Assembly (NCBI GenBank): GCA_965214435.1
Contig: OZ243960.1
Span: 868,001-932,000 of the forward strand
Source: Rubrobacter_A sp965214435
GTDB taxonomy: Bacteria; Actinomycetota; Rubrobacteria; Rubrobacterales; Rubrobacteraceae
DNA: 64,000 nucleotides
Direction of reading: 5' to 3'
Shown here: in pieces, positions 33,671 through 42,014 of the stretch
How positions within the stretch are numbered: position 1 is the first letter of the stretch
Layout: every line of letters begins with the position of its first letter
The notes under the pieces: generated by a model
Database searches by the model: none
What the model was told of the DNA's origin: nothing
What the model saw: only the letters and a program-made list of their open reading frames with translations
Program-made: the position numbers and the translations under genes

Positions 33671-34395
33671 ACGTTTTAGTCTACGAGGAGCCGCGGGAAC
33701 TGGCCGCCGCCGCCGCCGAAGACTTCGCCGCCCGCGCGCAAGGGGCGATCTCCAATACCGGACGCTTTACCGTGGCCCTCGCGGGCGGCTCGACCCCCAG
33801 AGCTACCTACGAGATGTTAGCCCAGGACTACGCCGACAGCCTCGACTGGAGCAGGGTCTACGTCTTTTTCGGCGACGAGCGCACCGTGCCCCTGGACCAC
33901 GCCGACTCCAACTACCGGATGGCCGACGAAGCACTCCTGTCCCACGTACCAGTCGGGGGTGTCTACCGGATACGCGGCGAGCTACCGGCCGACGGAGCCG
34001 CGGACGTCTACGAGGAAGAGTTGCGGAGCTTCTTCGGTACCACCAGCGGGCCGCCGGCGTTCGACCTCGTCCACCTCGGCATCGGCGGGGACGGGCACAC
34101 CGCGAGCCTCTTCCCGAACACTGCCGCCCTCGACGTCACTGACCGCTGGGTAACCCAGAACCCGGTACCGAAGATGGATACTACCCGCATAACCCTGACC
34201 CGCCCGGTCCTCAATGCCGCGCGGGCCGTTCGCTTTCTAGTGGCCGGGGAAGACAAGGCCGAGGCGCTCGCGGAGGTTCTGGAAGGCAACGCCGACCCTC
34301 ACGATTACCCGTCGAAGTTCGTCCAGCCGTCCGGGGAGCTAACCTGGATGGTAGACCGGGCCGCGGCGAGCCAACTGAGGGAGTCCTTCTCGTAG
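33667..34395 (+). CDS. pgl: 6-Phosphogluconolactonase
   Basis: A 242-residue DevB/SOL-type lactonase. VALAGGSTPRATYEMLA (about 37-53), YVFFGDERTVPLDHADSNYR and DLVHLGIGGDGHTASLFPNT are the family signatures. It hydrolyses 6-phosphogluconolactone, completing the oxidative branch formed with zwf and gnd. GTG start overlaps the opcA stop (GTGA). It is the last gene of the operon; no clear terminator hairpin is seen after it. Confidence 0.94.
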   Translation: MNVLVYEEPRELAAAAAEDFAARAQGAISNTGRFTVALAGGSTPRATYEMLAQDYADSLDWSRVYVFFGDERTVPLDHADSNYRMADEALLSHVPVGGVYRIRGELPADGAADVYEEELRSFFGTTSGPPAFDLVHLGIGGDGHTASLFPNTAALDVTDRWVTQNPVPKMDTTRITLTRPVLNAARAVRFLVAGEDKAEALAEVLEGNADPHDYPSKFVQPSGELTWMVDRAAASQLRESFS

Positions 34396-34511
34396 CAAAC
34401 ACCGGGCTCTCCCGATTCCAGGTGAGGTAGCGGCAACGTCCCTGGCGGCTTGCACATAAAAATTGCTCTGGTGTACGGTTCTCTTGGAAGTATTCATGCC
34501 GGAGGTACATT

Positions 34512-34919
34512 GTGTTGGACGATGCGGTATGGATCAGGCCTTCCCAACCAGAGGACGTGACGGATATCGTACGGTTGAGCGATGCCCTTTTCCGCGAAGA
34601 CGCCGGGAGCAGGGACCCTACCATGAACCTCGAATGGGCGGTACAAGAAGGCCAGGGTTACTTCACCGATCTTCTTGCCGATGAGAACGCTGCTTGCTGG
34701 CTGGCGGAATACACCAGCAGCGGGGAAGTTGTCGGGTACCTGGTGAGCCGCCTGGGTGAAGGCAACTCCCTACGGCCGGTGAGGGTGGCGACGCTGGAGG
34801 GCATGCACGTCCGGGAAGAGTTCAGAGCCCAGGGTGTGGGAGCAAAGCTGGTCGAGAGGTTCCTCTCGTAGGCGGAGGAGCGGGAAGCGCAACGGGCATC
34901 GGTCACGGCTTATGTAGCC
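34512..34919 (+). pseudogene. GNAT acetyltransferase, broken by TAG and truncated
   Basis: From GTG 34512 (GGAGG upstream) the frame encodes IRPSQPEDVTDIVRLSDALF and the acetyl-CoA loop VREEFRAQGVGAKLVERFLS, then hits TAG 34869-34871. The same frame continues as AEEREAQRASVTAYVAM, the usual next helix and strand of GNAT enzymes, where FLSWA is common; the TAG is thus most likely a TGG (Trp) mutation. After 34919 the similarity stops and the opposite strand encodes a recombinase remnant, so the 3' part was lost. Confidence 0.65.
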
Positions 34920-35029
34920 ATGGTGTTTAGCCCCGCCATGGTCCTTTCGCGGATGATCTCGCGCTCGAACTCAGCTGACGCTCCGAAGATGTGGAGGATG
35001 AGTCTCCCTCCGGAGGTGGACGCCTGCGT
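34910..35029 (-). pseudogene. Serine recombinase (resolvase/invertase) internal fragment
   Basis: The minus strand encodes SGGRLILHIFGASAEFERE followed by IIRERTMAGLN and TAA 34910-34912. G-G-R-L-F/H-x-F-A-x-x-A-E-F-E-R-x-L/I-I-x-E-R-T is the conserved end of the resolvase catalytic domain and helix E. Only about 38 codons remain; neither the catalytic Ser region nor a DNA-binding tail is present. It abuts the truncated acetyltransferase relic, so this spot probably records a past integration or deletion. Confidence 0.6.
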
Positions 35030-35872
35030 TCACAGCCCGATCTCCTCTCGCCAGCGGCGCTCGGGCTGCCAGCCAAGCACTTTCTTCGCCCTGCGGTTGT
35101 CCAGGAGGGTCTGGTGCTCTGATAGCTCTTCCCTGACTTCCACCTCCGGATACACCGAGTGCATTAATTCCTCGCTGGGCACGTCCATGCTGGTCTCGTC
35201 GTTTGCCAGATTCAGGGCTATCGAGCCAAGACCGTCGGTTCTAATAGCAAGCTCCATGGCCGCCGCGGCGTCCCGGGCATCTATGTAGCTCCAGAGAATG
35301 TTCGAGCGTTGCTGCGGATCGTGCAGCCAGGAGGAAAACTGGCTGTAGTCTTGTGGTTCTATGACATTGCCTAGCCGTAAGCTCACGACCTGCAGGCCCG
35401 TCAGTCGGTGGAACATGTCGGCGGTCTGCTCGTTGACGATCTTCGAGAGACCGTAGGCATCCTGTACGAGCAGCGGATGGTCTTCGTCCATGGGTACGTA
35501 TCGTGGCTCGAGCGGCTGCACGGCAAAGGCCAGCCCGTAGATCGACTCGCTAGAGGATATAACGGCTTTTTCTATACCCAGGGAGGAAGCGGCTTCCAGC
35601 ACATTGTATGTGGCGAGGGTATTGTTGGAGAACGTGACCACGTTGGGGTAACGGTAAGCGACGGGTATAGCGGCCGTGTGTACCACGGCCTCACAGCCTG
35701 CAAGTGCCCCGTATACCTCACCCAAGCTATTGAGGTCTACGTAAAAGTCTCGCCCCTCGACGTACTCTGGGAAATACTGGTCTATATTCCTGACCTCGTA
35801 GCCCCGCTCAAGGAAGTGGCGCAAGACCCACCTGCCGAGCTTGCCGCTACCGCCCGTGATGGCGACCTTCAT
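35030..35872 (-). CDS. NAD-dependent epimerase/dehydratase
   Basis: A 280-residue extended short-chain dehydrogenase. The NAD motif GGSGKLG is at residues 7-13, the catalytic Ser lies in VISSSESIYG and the catalytic pair in YGLSKIVNE (Tyr-x-x-x-Lys). LRLGNVIEP and WSYIDARDAAAAMELAI are typical of the UDP-glucose 4-epimerase-like group. The product and substrate are unknown; the short length and lack of a nucleotide-sugar signature leave uronate dehydrogenase-like or other sugar roles open. It stands alone. Confidence 0.82.
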   Translation of the reverse strand: MKVAITGGSGKLGRWVLRHFLERGYEVRNIDQYFPEYVEGRDFYVDLNSLGEVYGALAGCEAVVHTAAIPVAYRYPNVVTFSNNTLATYNVLEAASSLGIEKAVISSSESIYGLAFAVQPLEPRYVPMDEDHPLLVQDAYGLSKIVNEQTADMFHRLTGLQVVSLRLGNVIEPQDYSQFSSWLHDPQQRSNILWSYIDARDAAAAMELAIRTDGLGSIALNLANDETSMDVPSEELMHSVYPEVEVREELSEHQTLLDNRRAKKVLGWQPERRWREEIGL

Positions 35873-36016
35873 CTTCCCCTCCGATCTAGGACTACACTCC
35901 CCACCAGACGATTTTTCCGGCGCTGTCTTTGTCTATCTCTTACCTCTACTCGGTTTTTGTCTCTGTACTAGCTCGGTATTCTAGTATAGAAGCTACCACA
36001 CTTACTACGCTCGCCG

Positions 36017-37015
36017 CTAGACGCGCTGCTTGTCCTGTATGAAACGGGCCGGATAGGTTGGCTCGGGCGGCGCGGCCTCCGAGAGGCGGCGCACCTGACC
36101 TTCATCAAGCGCCCAGCCCGCAGCGCCGAGGTTATCCTCCAGCTGATCGAGCCTCCGCGCCCCGATGATCGGGGCAACCACCCCGGGCTGCCTGAGTAGC
36201 CAGTTCAGCGCGACCTGGGCGTAGCTCTTGCCAGTCTCCTCCGCCACCGCGCCTATGGCGTCTACAACGGCCCAGTTTGGCTCGGTGGCGCGCTTGTGCC
36301 AGGCTTCTTCGAGCTCATCCGAGGCGCCCGCGATGCGGGAGTCTTCCGGCGGGCGCTCACCCCGGCGGTACTTGCCGGAGAGGAAGCCGCCGCCTAAGGG
36401 GCCCCACGGGATCACGCCCAACCCCTCAGATACACACGCCGGCAGGACCTCATCCTCGATGCCGCGATCCACCAGCGAGTACTGGGGCTGGAGGCTCACG
36501 AACCTCTCAAGGCCCTCCCGGTCGCTGATCCACAGGCTCTTTACTATCTGCCAGGCCATGAAGTTCGAGACCCCTATGTAGCGTACTTTGCCGTCTTTGA
36601 CCAGGCTGTCGAGCGCAGAGAGCGTCTCTTTGAGCGGCGTGGCCTCGTCCCAGGCGTGTACCTGATACAAATCTATATAGTCGGTGGCGAGCCGCGTGAG
36701 GCTGGCCTCGCAACCCGCGATCACGTGCTTGCGTGAGAGCCCGACGGCGTTCGGGCCGCCTCCCATCGGGAAGCGCACCTTGGTCGCGAGCACCACGTCT
36801 TCGCGGTCGTGGTTCTTTAGCGCGCGGCCCGTAATCTCTTCCGAGATCCCGCCCTCGTAGACGTCGGCCGTGTCCACGAAGTTGCCGCCCGCCTCGATAA
36901 AGCGGTCCAGTATCTCTTTTGAGCCTGCCTCGTTAAGCTCACGGCCGAAGGTCATCGTCCCCAAACACAACTCCGAGACCATAAGCCCGCTGCGTCCCAG
37001 CCTGTTGTACTCCAC
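36017..37015 (-). CDS. Aldo/keto reductase
   Basis: A 332-residue AKR from GTG 37015, which follows AAGGAGG; the frame extends to 37081 without a better site. It has RLGRSGLMVSELCLGTMTFG, the Asp-Tyr of the catalytic tetrad in NFVDTADVYEGG, Lys in VLATKVRFPMG, and His in LYQVHAWDEATP. NWLLRQPGVVAPIIGAR carries NADPH-site residues. It belongs to the AKR11/12-like bacterial group that reduces carbonyls with NADPH. No pathway context is visible nearby. Confidence 0.9.
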   Translation of the reverse strand: MEYNRLGRSGLMVSELCLGTMTFGRELNEAGSKEILDRFIEAGGNFVDTADVYEGGISEEITGRALKNHDREDVVLATKVRFPMGGGPNAVGLSRKHVIAGCEASLTRLATDYIDLYQVHAWDEATPLKETLSALDSLVKDGKVRYIGVSNFMAWQIVKSLWISDREGLERFVSLQPQYSLVDRGIEDEVLPACVSEGLGVIPWGPLGGGFLSGKYRRGERPPEDSRIAGASDELEEAWHKRATEPNWAVVDAIGAVAEETGKSYAQVALNWLLRQPGVVAPIIGARRLDQLEDNLGAAGWALDEGQVRRLSEAAPPEPTYPARFIQDKQRV

Positions 37016-37387
37016 GGTAATCCTCCTTGTGAAATCTTTATATAAATACGTTGCGGCTCGTGCCGGGTCGGCTCCTACCATACCACCGGCCCGGCTTAAC
37101 TTGCTTTTTAACTATCTGAGGGTAGGTGTCAGATGACATTTTATCGGCTCTCCCGACTTTTTGTGAGAGCATAAAAAAGTAGGGGCGGGTTGCAGAGGAC
37201 CCTCATCAGACGCGGGCGAAGCTGCGCTGGTCAGAGTACCACTGCCCCGGGAATTTTATGCTCTCCATATTGATGTTGCACAGAACAATGACCCTTATCG
37301 TACAGAATTCCCAAAATGGTACCGTGACCCCTTCTAGCGTATAAGTACCTTGCAAAGCAAGAGCAGTGATGTTATTTTTCTACTGTC
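37016..37387. other. Intergenic region before second padR
   Basis: About 370 bases without a complete gene. The minus strand at about 37208-37320 has an open stretch ending KFPGQWYSDQRSFARV then TGA, possibly the tail of a lost gene, but no start or family can be fixed. The right end holds the CTTGC palindrome discussed separately. The left end holds the promoter of the aldo/keto reductase. Confidence 0.4.
37349..37361. promoter_or_regulatory. Palindrome CTTGCAAAGCAAG, likely PadR operator 1
   Basis: A 13-base perfect palindrome with five-base arms and AAA centre. A near copy, CTTGCAAAACAAG, occurs 38 bases downstream at 37387-37399. Paired copies directly before a padR gene suggest autoregulation. 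Confidence 0.55.
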
Positions 37388-37399
37388 TTGCAAAACAAG
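37387..37399. promoter_or_regulatory. CTTGCAAAACAAG, likely PadR operator 2
   Basis: Second copy of the element, with one arm mismatch. It overlaps the only in-frame upstream start codon (TTG 37388) of the padR gene, so binding here could block transcription start or translation initiation. Confidence 0.5.
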
Positions 37400-37768
37400 G
37401 GTAAAAGAGAAGCTGGAGGACCGCCTAGTGGCCGGCGTTCGCAACTTCTGAAGGGAGTACTCGACTTGTGCCTTCTGGCTCTGATCTCTGAGGAGCCGTC
37501 CTACGGTTATGAGATGGTCGAGAAGATGAGAAAACGCGGACTCGAACCGGTGGCGGAAGGGAGCATATACCCGCTGCTCACCAGGCTACAGAAAAGTGGC
37601 TACGTCGAGGGCTACATGGTGAAGACCTCCGGTGGATCGAGGCGTAAGTATTACAGAATCCTGTCCGCGGGCGAAGATAGGCTCGTAGAAGGCCGTGACG
37701 ACTGGAGGCTCTTCTCCGAGGCAGCAGATCGTGTATTGGGAGGTGAATTAGCAAATGACCAACGCTAA
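37388..37768 (+). CDS. PadR family transcriptional regulator (short type)
   Basis: About 126 residues: a PadR winged helix only, with GRRSQLLKGVLDLCLLALIS, EEPSYGYEMVEKMRKRGL, EGSIYPLLTRLQKSGYVEGY and SGGSRRKYYRILSAGEDRL. The start is doubtful: TTG 37388 lies in the operator copy and has no ribosome site, while GGAGG at 37414-37418 precedes no standard in-frame start codon. Its stop overlaps the next gene by 14 bases. Short PadR proteins followed by a membrane protein of the HAAS/DUF1700 type are a common gene pair. Confidence 0.85.
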   Translation: MQNKGKREAGGPPSGRRSQLLKGVLDLCLLALISEEPSYGYEMVEKMRKRGLEPVAEGSIYPLLTRLQKSGYVEGYMVKTSGGSRRKYYRILSAGEDRLVEGRDDWRLFSEAADRVLGGELANDQR

Positions 37769-38384
37769 CGGCCGGGAGAGTAGTTCTACGGAAGATCTCA
37801 TCGGCGAGACCTTGATGACGTGTGTATTTCACTGGCGGATGAGGGATGTGCCGGACGCCCGGATCGAGGAGATGGAAGAAGAGCTGGGAGACCATCTACG
37901 GGAAGCGGTAGAAAATGGCCGGTCTGTCGAGAGCGTGGTAGGCGATGATACGGTTGCGTTCGCCGAGGAGTGGGCTAAAGAGGCTCGCTCGGAGAGGTCT
38001 TTTCTCGGATGGGCTTTGGAGATCGGCTGGGCTCTCGTGTTTGGCGTAGTTTTCACAGCCACCGTCTATCATCTATTCACCTGGTCCCTAACCTTTGAGG
38101 TAGAAGCTTCGCTGTCCCTCCCGGTGGTACTGATCTTGTGGTCCGTAGTCGTATTCCGTACCGGCGGCGCGGCGAGTTATGATCCAGGAAATCCCTGGTG
38201 GGTGTCGTGGGTACGCGCTTTTATTCTGCTGCCAGTGTTTCTCGGGCCTTTCTTCATCTCATGGGCTGTTACCGGCGAGCGCGACGCGGTATTGTTCGAG
38301 TGGCACTGGCTTTACACGCTCGCTGCACTGGTAGCCGCGGTAGTGCTGGACCGGCTCGCCAAAAGGAGCGCGGGTCAGAAGTAG
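37755..38384 (+). CDS. Membrane protein with N-terminal HAAS/permease-prefix-like domain
   Basis: A 209-residue protein. The first 85 residues are soluble and helical (ARIEEMEEELGDHLREAVEN, DTVAFAEEWAKEARSERS), like the HAAS/DUF1700 domain found with PadR genes. Four hydrophobic segments follow (for example IGWALVFGVVFTATVYHLF, LPVVLILWSVVVF and AFILLPVFLGPFFISWAV). It overlaps padR by 14 bases, so the two are co-translated. The role is unknown; such pairs are thought to link envelope state to PadR control. Confidence 0.75.
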   Translation: MTNANGRESSSTEDLIGETLMTCVFHWRMRDVPDARIEEMEEELGDHLREAVENGRSVESVVGDDTVAFAEEWAKEARSERSFLGWALEIGWALVFGVVFTATVYHLFTWSLTFEVEASLSLPVVLILWSVVVFRTGGAASYDPGNPWWVSWVRAFILLPVFLGPFFISWAVTGERDAVLFEWHWLYTLAALVAAVVLDRLAKRSAGQK

Positions 38385-38515
38385 TTGAGGGGCCGGCGCC
38401 GGAGTAGACGTGAAAGGAAGCTAAACCGGCGACGAAGCGCGGCAGCCCGGCGCCGACCCGTCAAAAGAGTCTACGGAGAGCGGGTAGGGCTGGATCACAC
38501 TCCAGCGCCGCTATT

Positions 38516-39577
38516 CTAGAAAAAGCGCTTCAAGAGCCCTATAGCGCCCTGCTTCCACGGAACCCGGTGCGAGACCCCGGACTCTTGCTGGAACTTCTCC
38601 AGGTTCGCGAGGTACCACTCGAAGTTTCGCAAGAGTGCCGCCTTGTTCGAGTACTTCGGGGTGTAGCCGAGCTTCTCGCGGGCCTTGTCTATGGAGACAA
38701 AGGAGTCTTTGGAGGCGGTCTCGTAGACCCACTTGTAGAGCGGTGAGACCCCGAGACGGTCGAGAAAGCGTAGGCCCCAGATCGCGGGCGCCGCCGGAAA
38801 GCCGACGACCTTCTTGCCGTGCCCGGCGTGGTCCAGGACCACCTGGTAGTCGTCCTTCATCGTCGAGAACTCGGACGCCCCGATGTTAAAGGTCTCGTCT
38901 ACGGTTTCTTCGGGTAGGGTCAGGCACAGGGCTATGGCGTCACAGAGGTCTGCCACATCGAGTAGCTGGTAGCGGTTGTTGCCGGAACCGATCATCGGGA
39001 AATTGTGGCCGGTGTGCGCCCAGTCGTAGAGCAGCGCGAAGACCCCGAGCCGCTCCGGCCCGACGAAAGACTTCGGGCGGATGATCGGGACGGTAAGACC
39101 TTTCGCCCGGTACTCCAGGCAGATCATCTCCGCCTGTATCTTGGCCTGCCCGTAAGGCCCGACACCTTCCAGCTTGTCCGTCTCGTAGAGCGGGTGGTGG
39201 TCCGGGATGCCGTAGACCGCCGTCGAGGAGACGTGCACCGCCCGCTCGACCCCGTGCCGCAGAGCCGCGTCCAGGATGGTACGGGTCCCCTCCACGTCCG
39301 TGGTGTAGATGTCTTCTGCGGAGTAGAGCGGGAGTGCTGCCGCCGTATGAACCACGAAGTCCACGCCTTCCATAGCTTTATCTACAATGGCCGCGTCCCG
39401 GATGTCGCCTTTTATGGTCTCGACCCAGTCTTTCTCGGGGTAGTCGAACTCCTCGACGTCGAGGGAGGCCGGCCGGTAGCCGCGGGCGCCTAAGTGCCGG
39501 ATCAGGTTTATCCCCAGAAACCCGGCCCCCCCGGTAATGAGTACTTTTTTCCCGCTCTGCTGGCCCTGTCCATCCAT
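38516..39577 (-). CDS. NAD-dependent epimerase/dehydratase
   Basis: A 353-residue protein from ATG 39577, preceded by GAAAGGTG. NAD motif GGAGFLG, catalytic region HVSSTAVYGIPDHHPLYETD and YGQAKIQAEMICLEY (Tyr-x-x-x-Lys). RPKSFVGPERLGVFALLYDW and LLDVADLCDAIALCL indicate the extended SDR family. A C-terminal part of about 90 residues (KVVGFPAAPAIWGLRFLDRL) resembles nucleoside-sugar or 3-beta-hydroxysteroid-type dehydrogenases. The substrate is unknown. It is divergent from the lipoate-ligase-like gene. Confidence 0.82.
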   Translation of the reverse strand: MDGQGQQSGKKVLITGGAGFLGINLIRHLGARGYRPASLDVEEFDYPEKDWVETIKGDIRDAAIVDKAMEGVDFVVHTAAALPLYSAEDIYTTDVEGTRTILDAALRHGVERAVHVSSTAVYGIPDHHPLYETDKLEGVGPYGQAKIQAEMICLEYRAKGLTVPIIRPKSFVGPERLGVFALLYDWAHTGHNFPMIGSGNNRYQLLDVADLCDAIALCLTLPEETVDETFNIGASEFSTMKDDYQVVLDHAGHGKKVVGFPAAPAIWGLRFLDRLGVSPLYKWVYETASKDSFVSIDKAREKLGYTPKYSNKAALLRNFEWYLANLEKFQQESGVSHRVPWKQGAIGLLKRFF

Positions 39578-39690
39578 AGGTAACACCTTTCTTATGTAAC
39601 TCGCTGCTGGTATCAGCACTGGCTTCGGTAAAGACCGAATCTTAGCAAACGCCGTCCGGGTATGATGTAGCTTTCTTACGGAGGTGAAAG

Positions 39691-40449
39691 ATGGAGATTT
39701 TGACGCCGGGACGCTTTGAGGACCCGATCATAGCCTACGGGTACCAGCGGACTATTTTCGAGGAGGTGTCAACCGGCGCGCGGCCGCCGACCATCTCCAT
39801 AACGCCCACGGCCCGCCACGTCGGCGTAACCCGCCGCGACACCCACCGCCCGGGCTTTAAAGCGGCGGTAGAGGCCGCGAACGGCGAGGGCTACCCGGTA
39901 CTCGTCCGGGGCTCGGGGGGCGGCGCTACCGCCGCGGACCGCGGCACCTTCGGCTTCTCCATGATACGGCCGCCGGACGCCGAGCCTCCCGGGATCGGTA
40001 TAAACGAGCGTTACGACGAGGCCGCCGACCTGGTGCTCGGGGCGTTCGGGCGGCTCGGGGTGGCGGCGGAGGTCGGGGAGGTACGGGATGAGTTCTGTCC
40101 CGGGGACCACAGCATCCGGGCCGGGGACTTCGAGGGCGGCACGAAGCTCTGCGGCATAGCCCAGCGCCTCACCCGAAAGGCGAACAGTGTCGGGGGCATA
40201 GTGCTCGTGTGGGGAGAAGAGGAGATCTCGCATATCCTCTCGCTTGTCTATGGCGCGCTGGAGCTACCTTTCAGGCCGGAGGGCGTGGGCAGTTTGCGCC
40301 GGGCGGGCAGTGGGGCCGGGGTTGAAGAAGCGGTCGCCGCACTCGCTGAAGAGGCGAGGCTTCGGTACGGGGCGGTCCCCGGTTCTCTTGGAGAAGATAC
40401 TTTAGGAAAAGCCCGGCTCTCGGGTGGAGAATACCTGGTGCGTGGTTAG
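39691..40449 (+). CDS. Lipoate--protein ligase-like (BPL/LplA/LipB family) protein
   Basis: A 252-residue member of the biotin/lipoate ligase fold. The lipoate-binding signature appears as VLVRGSGGGATAADRGTFGF (about 70-89), and the presumed catalytic Lys is in GGTKLCGIAQRLTRKANSVG. It could ligate lipoate or octanoate, or transfer octanoyl groups as LipM/LipL do; the sequence alone does not decide. GcvH at 25.3 kb is one possible target. ATG with GGAGG. The residue pattern at the start (YGYQRTIFEE) fits the lipoate branch rather than biotin ligases. Confidence 0.78.
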   Translation: MEILTPGRFEDPIIAYGYQRTIFEEVSTGARPPTISITPTARHVGVTRRDTHRPGFKAAVEAANGEGYPVLVRGSGGGATAADRGTFGFSMIRPPDAEPPGIGINERYDEAADLVLGAFGRLGVAAEVGEVRDEFCPGDHSIRAGDFEGGTKLCGIAQRLTRKANSVGGIVLVWGEEEISHILSLVYGALELPFRPEGVGSLRRAGSGAGVEEAVAALAEEARLRYGAVPGSLGEDTLGKARLSGGEYLVRG

Positions 40450-40504
40450 CGGAAGTTGCCCCCACGCGAGTCGCCTTATAGTCTAAAGGCTGTATTATTT
40501 CCGC

Positions 40505-42010
40505 ATGGTCTTTGGCAGGTTAGTCGGCGGGTTACTGCTGCGGGTACGAGCCGTTGCGGTAAAAGAGTTCTGGTCGCTTTTCCGGCAGCCACAACTGCTG
40601 TTACTGCTGCTGGTCGGTCCGGTGCTCATCATGGTCGCGTTCGCGCTGAGTTTCCAGATCGAGAGCGTCAAGCCCCGGGCTGTAGTCGTCGTGAAGCCGG
40701 GGAGCGAGGGGGCGGAACTATTTCGGGAGTTCAGGGGGCAATTCACCGAGCGCACGCGGTTTGGAGGAACGGCGGAGAGTGTGGAAGATGGGGATGAGCT
40801 GTTGCGCGAGGACCGGGTGGACGCGGTGATCATTGTCCCGGACGAGCCCTCGGCGGCGGTCGCGCGCGGGGAGCAGGCGCCGATAACGGTGCACTACCGG
40901 AATATAAACCCGATCTTCGGCACCACGGTTCCGAACCGGGCGAACGGCCTGATCCTGGACCTCAACCAGTCTATCGTCCGGCAGAGCATCTCCCAGGAGC
41001 TGGACAGCGCTCTCGAAGCGCAGCGCCGCATAGACGAGATCGACCGCCAGCTAGACCGGATCGAGTCTTCCACCGGCTCCCTCGCAACCGAAGACGCCCG
41101 CAATACGACCGCCGAACTCGACCGGTCGCTCGGCACCCTGGAGACGACCTTGAGCATCCTGTCGTTCGCCAGCCCCGAAGACGGGGACATCTCGGCGGCG
41201 CTGGATCAGACACGCCGGACCCGCGACCTTCTCGCGCAGGTGCGCGAAGTCCAGGGTACCGGGGATGAGGCGGCGAGCCGCGACGGTATCGCTGAACTCC
41301 GGCAGAACCTCTCGGACGTGCAGCAGCAGGTCTCGACGCTGCCGACCGACGTGCCGCCGAGCGTGCTGGTCAACCCCTTCCGGCTGGACCTGGACAACCT
41401 GGCACCCTTCGAGCCGGGTGCCGTCGGTTTCTACGCCCCGGCAACGCTCGCGCTCCTCATACAACACATCTCCCTGAGCCTGGCTTCCCTGGCAATCGTC
41501 CGCGAGCGGCTCTCCGGGGCCTACGAGTTCTTTGACGTTTCGCCGCTAGGGCCTGGCGAGCTCCTGGCCGGTAAGTTCGTCACCTACGCGGGGCTCGTGC
41601 TCGGCGTAAACCTCGCGGTCGCCGGGGTGCTGGCTCTGGCGCTAGACATACCGGTCCGGGGAGGGTATCCCATGCTGGCGGTCGTGATGACGCTGTTAAC
41701 GATTACGTCGCTCGGGGTCGGCTTCCTGGTCTCGGCGCTGGTGCGCACCCAGTTGCAGGCCATACAGGTTGCGATGCTCTCGTTTATAGCCAGCGGCTTT
41801 TTCGCGGGTTTCCTGTTCCCGCTGGAGGAGTTAAATCAGCCGGCGGTCAGCGTCTCGTACTTCTTGCCGGCGACCTACGGTATCCGGGCGTTGCAGGACG
41901 CCATGATCCGGGGCACCTGGTTATCGTTCTGGGACTTGCTCGGCTTCGTGGTGATCTCCGCCGTCTCGCTATTTCTCGCCCGCTACCTCATGGGACGCAA
42001 GAGGGTTTAG
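40505..42010 (+). CDS. ABC-2 type transporter permease
   Basis: A 501-residue permease with one N-terminal membrane helix (LLLLLVGPVLIMVAFALSFQ), a long extracytoplasmic region of about 270 residues that includes a coiled-coil-like stretch (LDSALEAQRRIDEIDRQLDR), and a C-terminal set of five helices (LALLIQHISLSLASLAIVRE, ITSLGVGFLVSALVRT, ALQDAMIRGTWLSFWDLLGF). This layout matches YhgE/Pip-like and type-2 ABC exporters. The ATPase gene follows after four bases, giving one two-gene operon. The exported substrate is unknown. Confidence 0.85.
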   Translation: MVFGRLVGGLLLRVRAVAVKEFWSLFRQPQLLLLLLVGPVLIMVAFALSFQIESVKPRAVVVVKPGSEGAELFREFRGQFTERTRFGGTAESVEDGDELLREDRVDAVIIVPDEPSAAVARGEQAPITVHYRNINPIFGTTVPNRANGLILDLNQSIVRQSISQELDSALEAQRRIDEIDRQLDRIESSTGSLATEDARNTTAELDRSLGTLETTLSILSFASPEDGDISAALDQTRRTRDLLAQVREVQGTGDEAASRDGIAELRQNLSDVQQQVSTLPTDVPPSVLVNPFRLDLDNLAPFEPGAVGFYAPATLALLIQHISLSLASLAIVRERLSGAYEFFDVSPLGPGELLAGKFVTYAGLVLGVNLAVAGVLALALDIPVRGGYPMLAVVMTLLTITSLGVGFLVSALVRTQLQAIQVAMLSFIASGFFAGFLFPLEELNQPAVSVSYFLPATYGIRALQDAMIRGTWLSFWDLLGFVVISAVSLFLARYLMGRKRV

Positions 42011-42014
42011 AGAC

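Noticed and set aside
37208..37320. Minus-strand open stretch ending KFPGQWYSDQRSFARV
   Set aside because: It faintly resembles the F-P-G-Q-x-Y of Rhs proteins, but it has no start, no further Rhs features and too little length to name.
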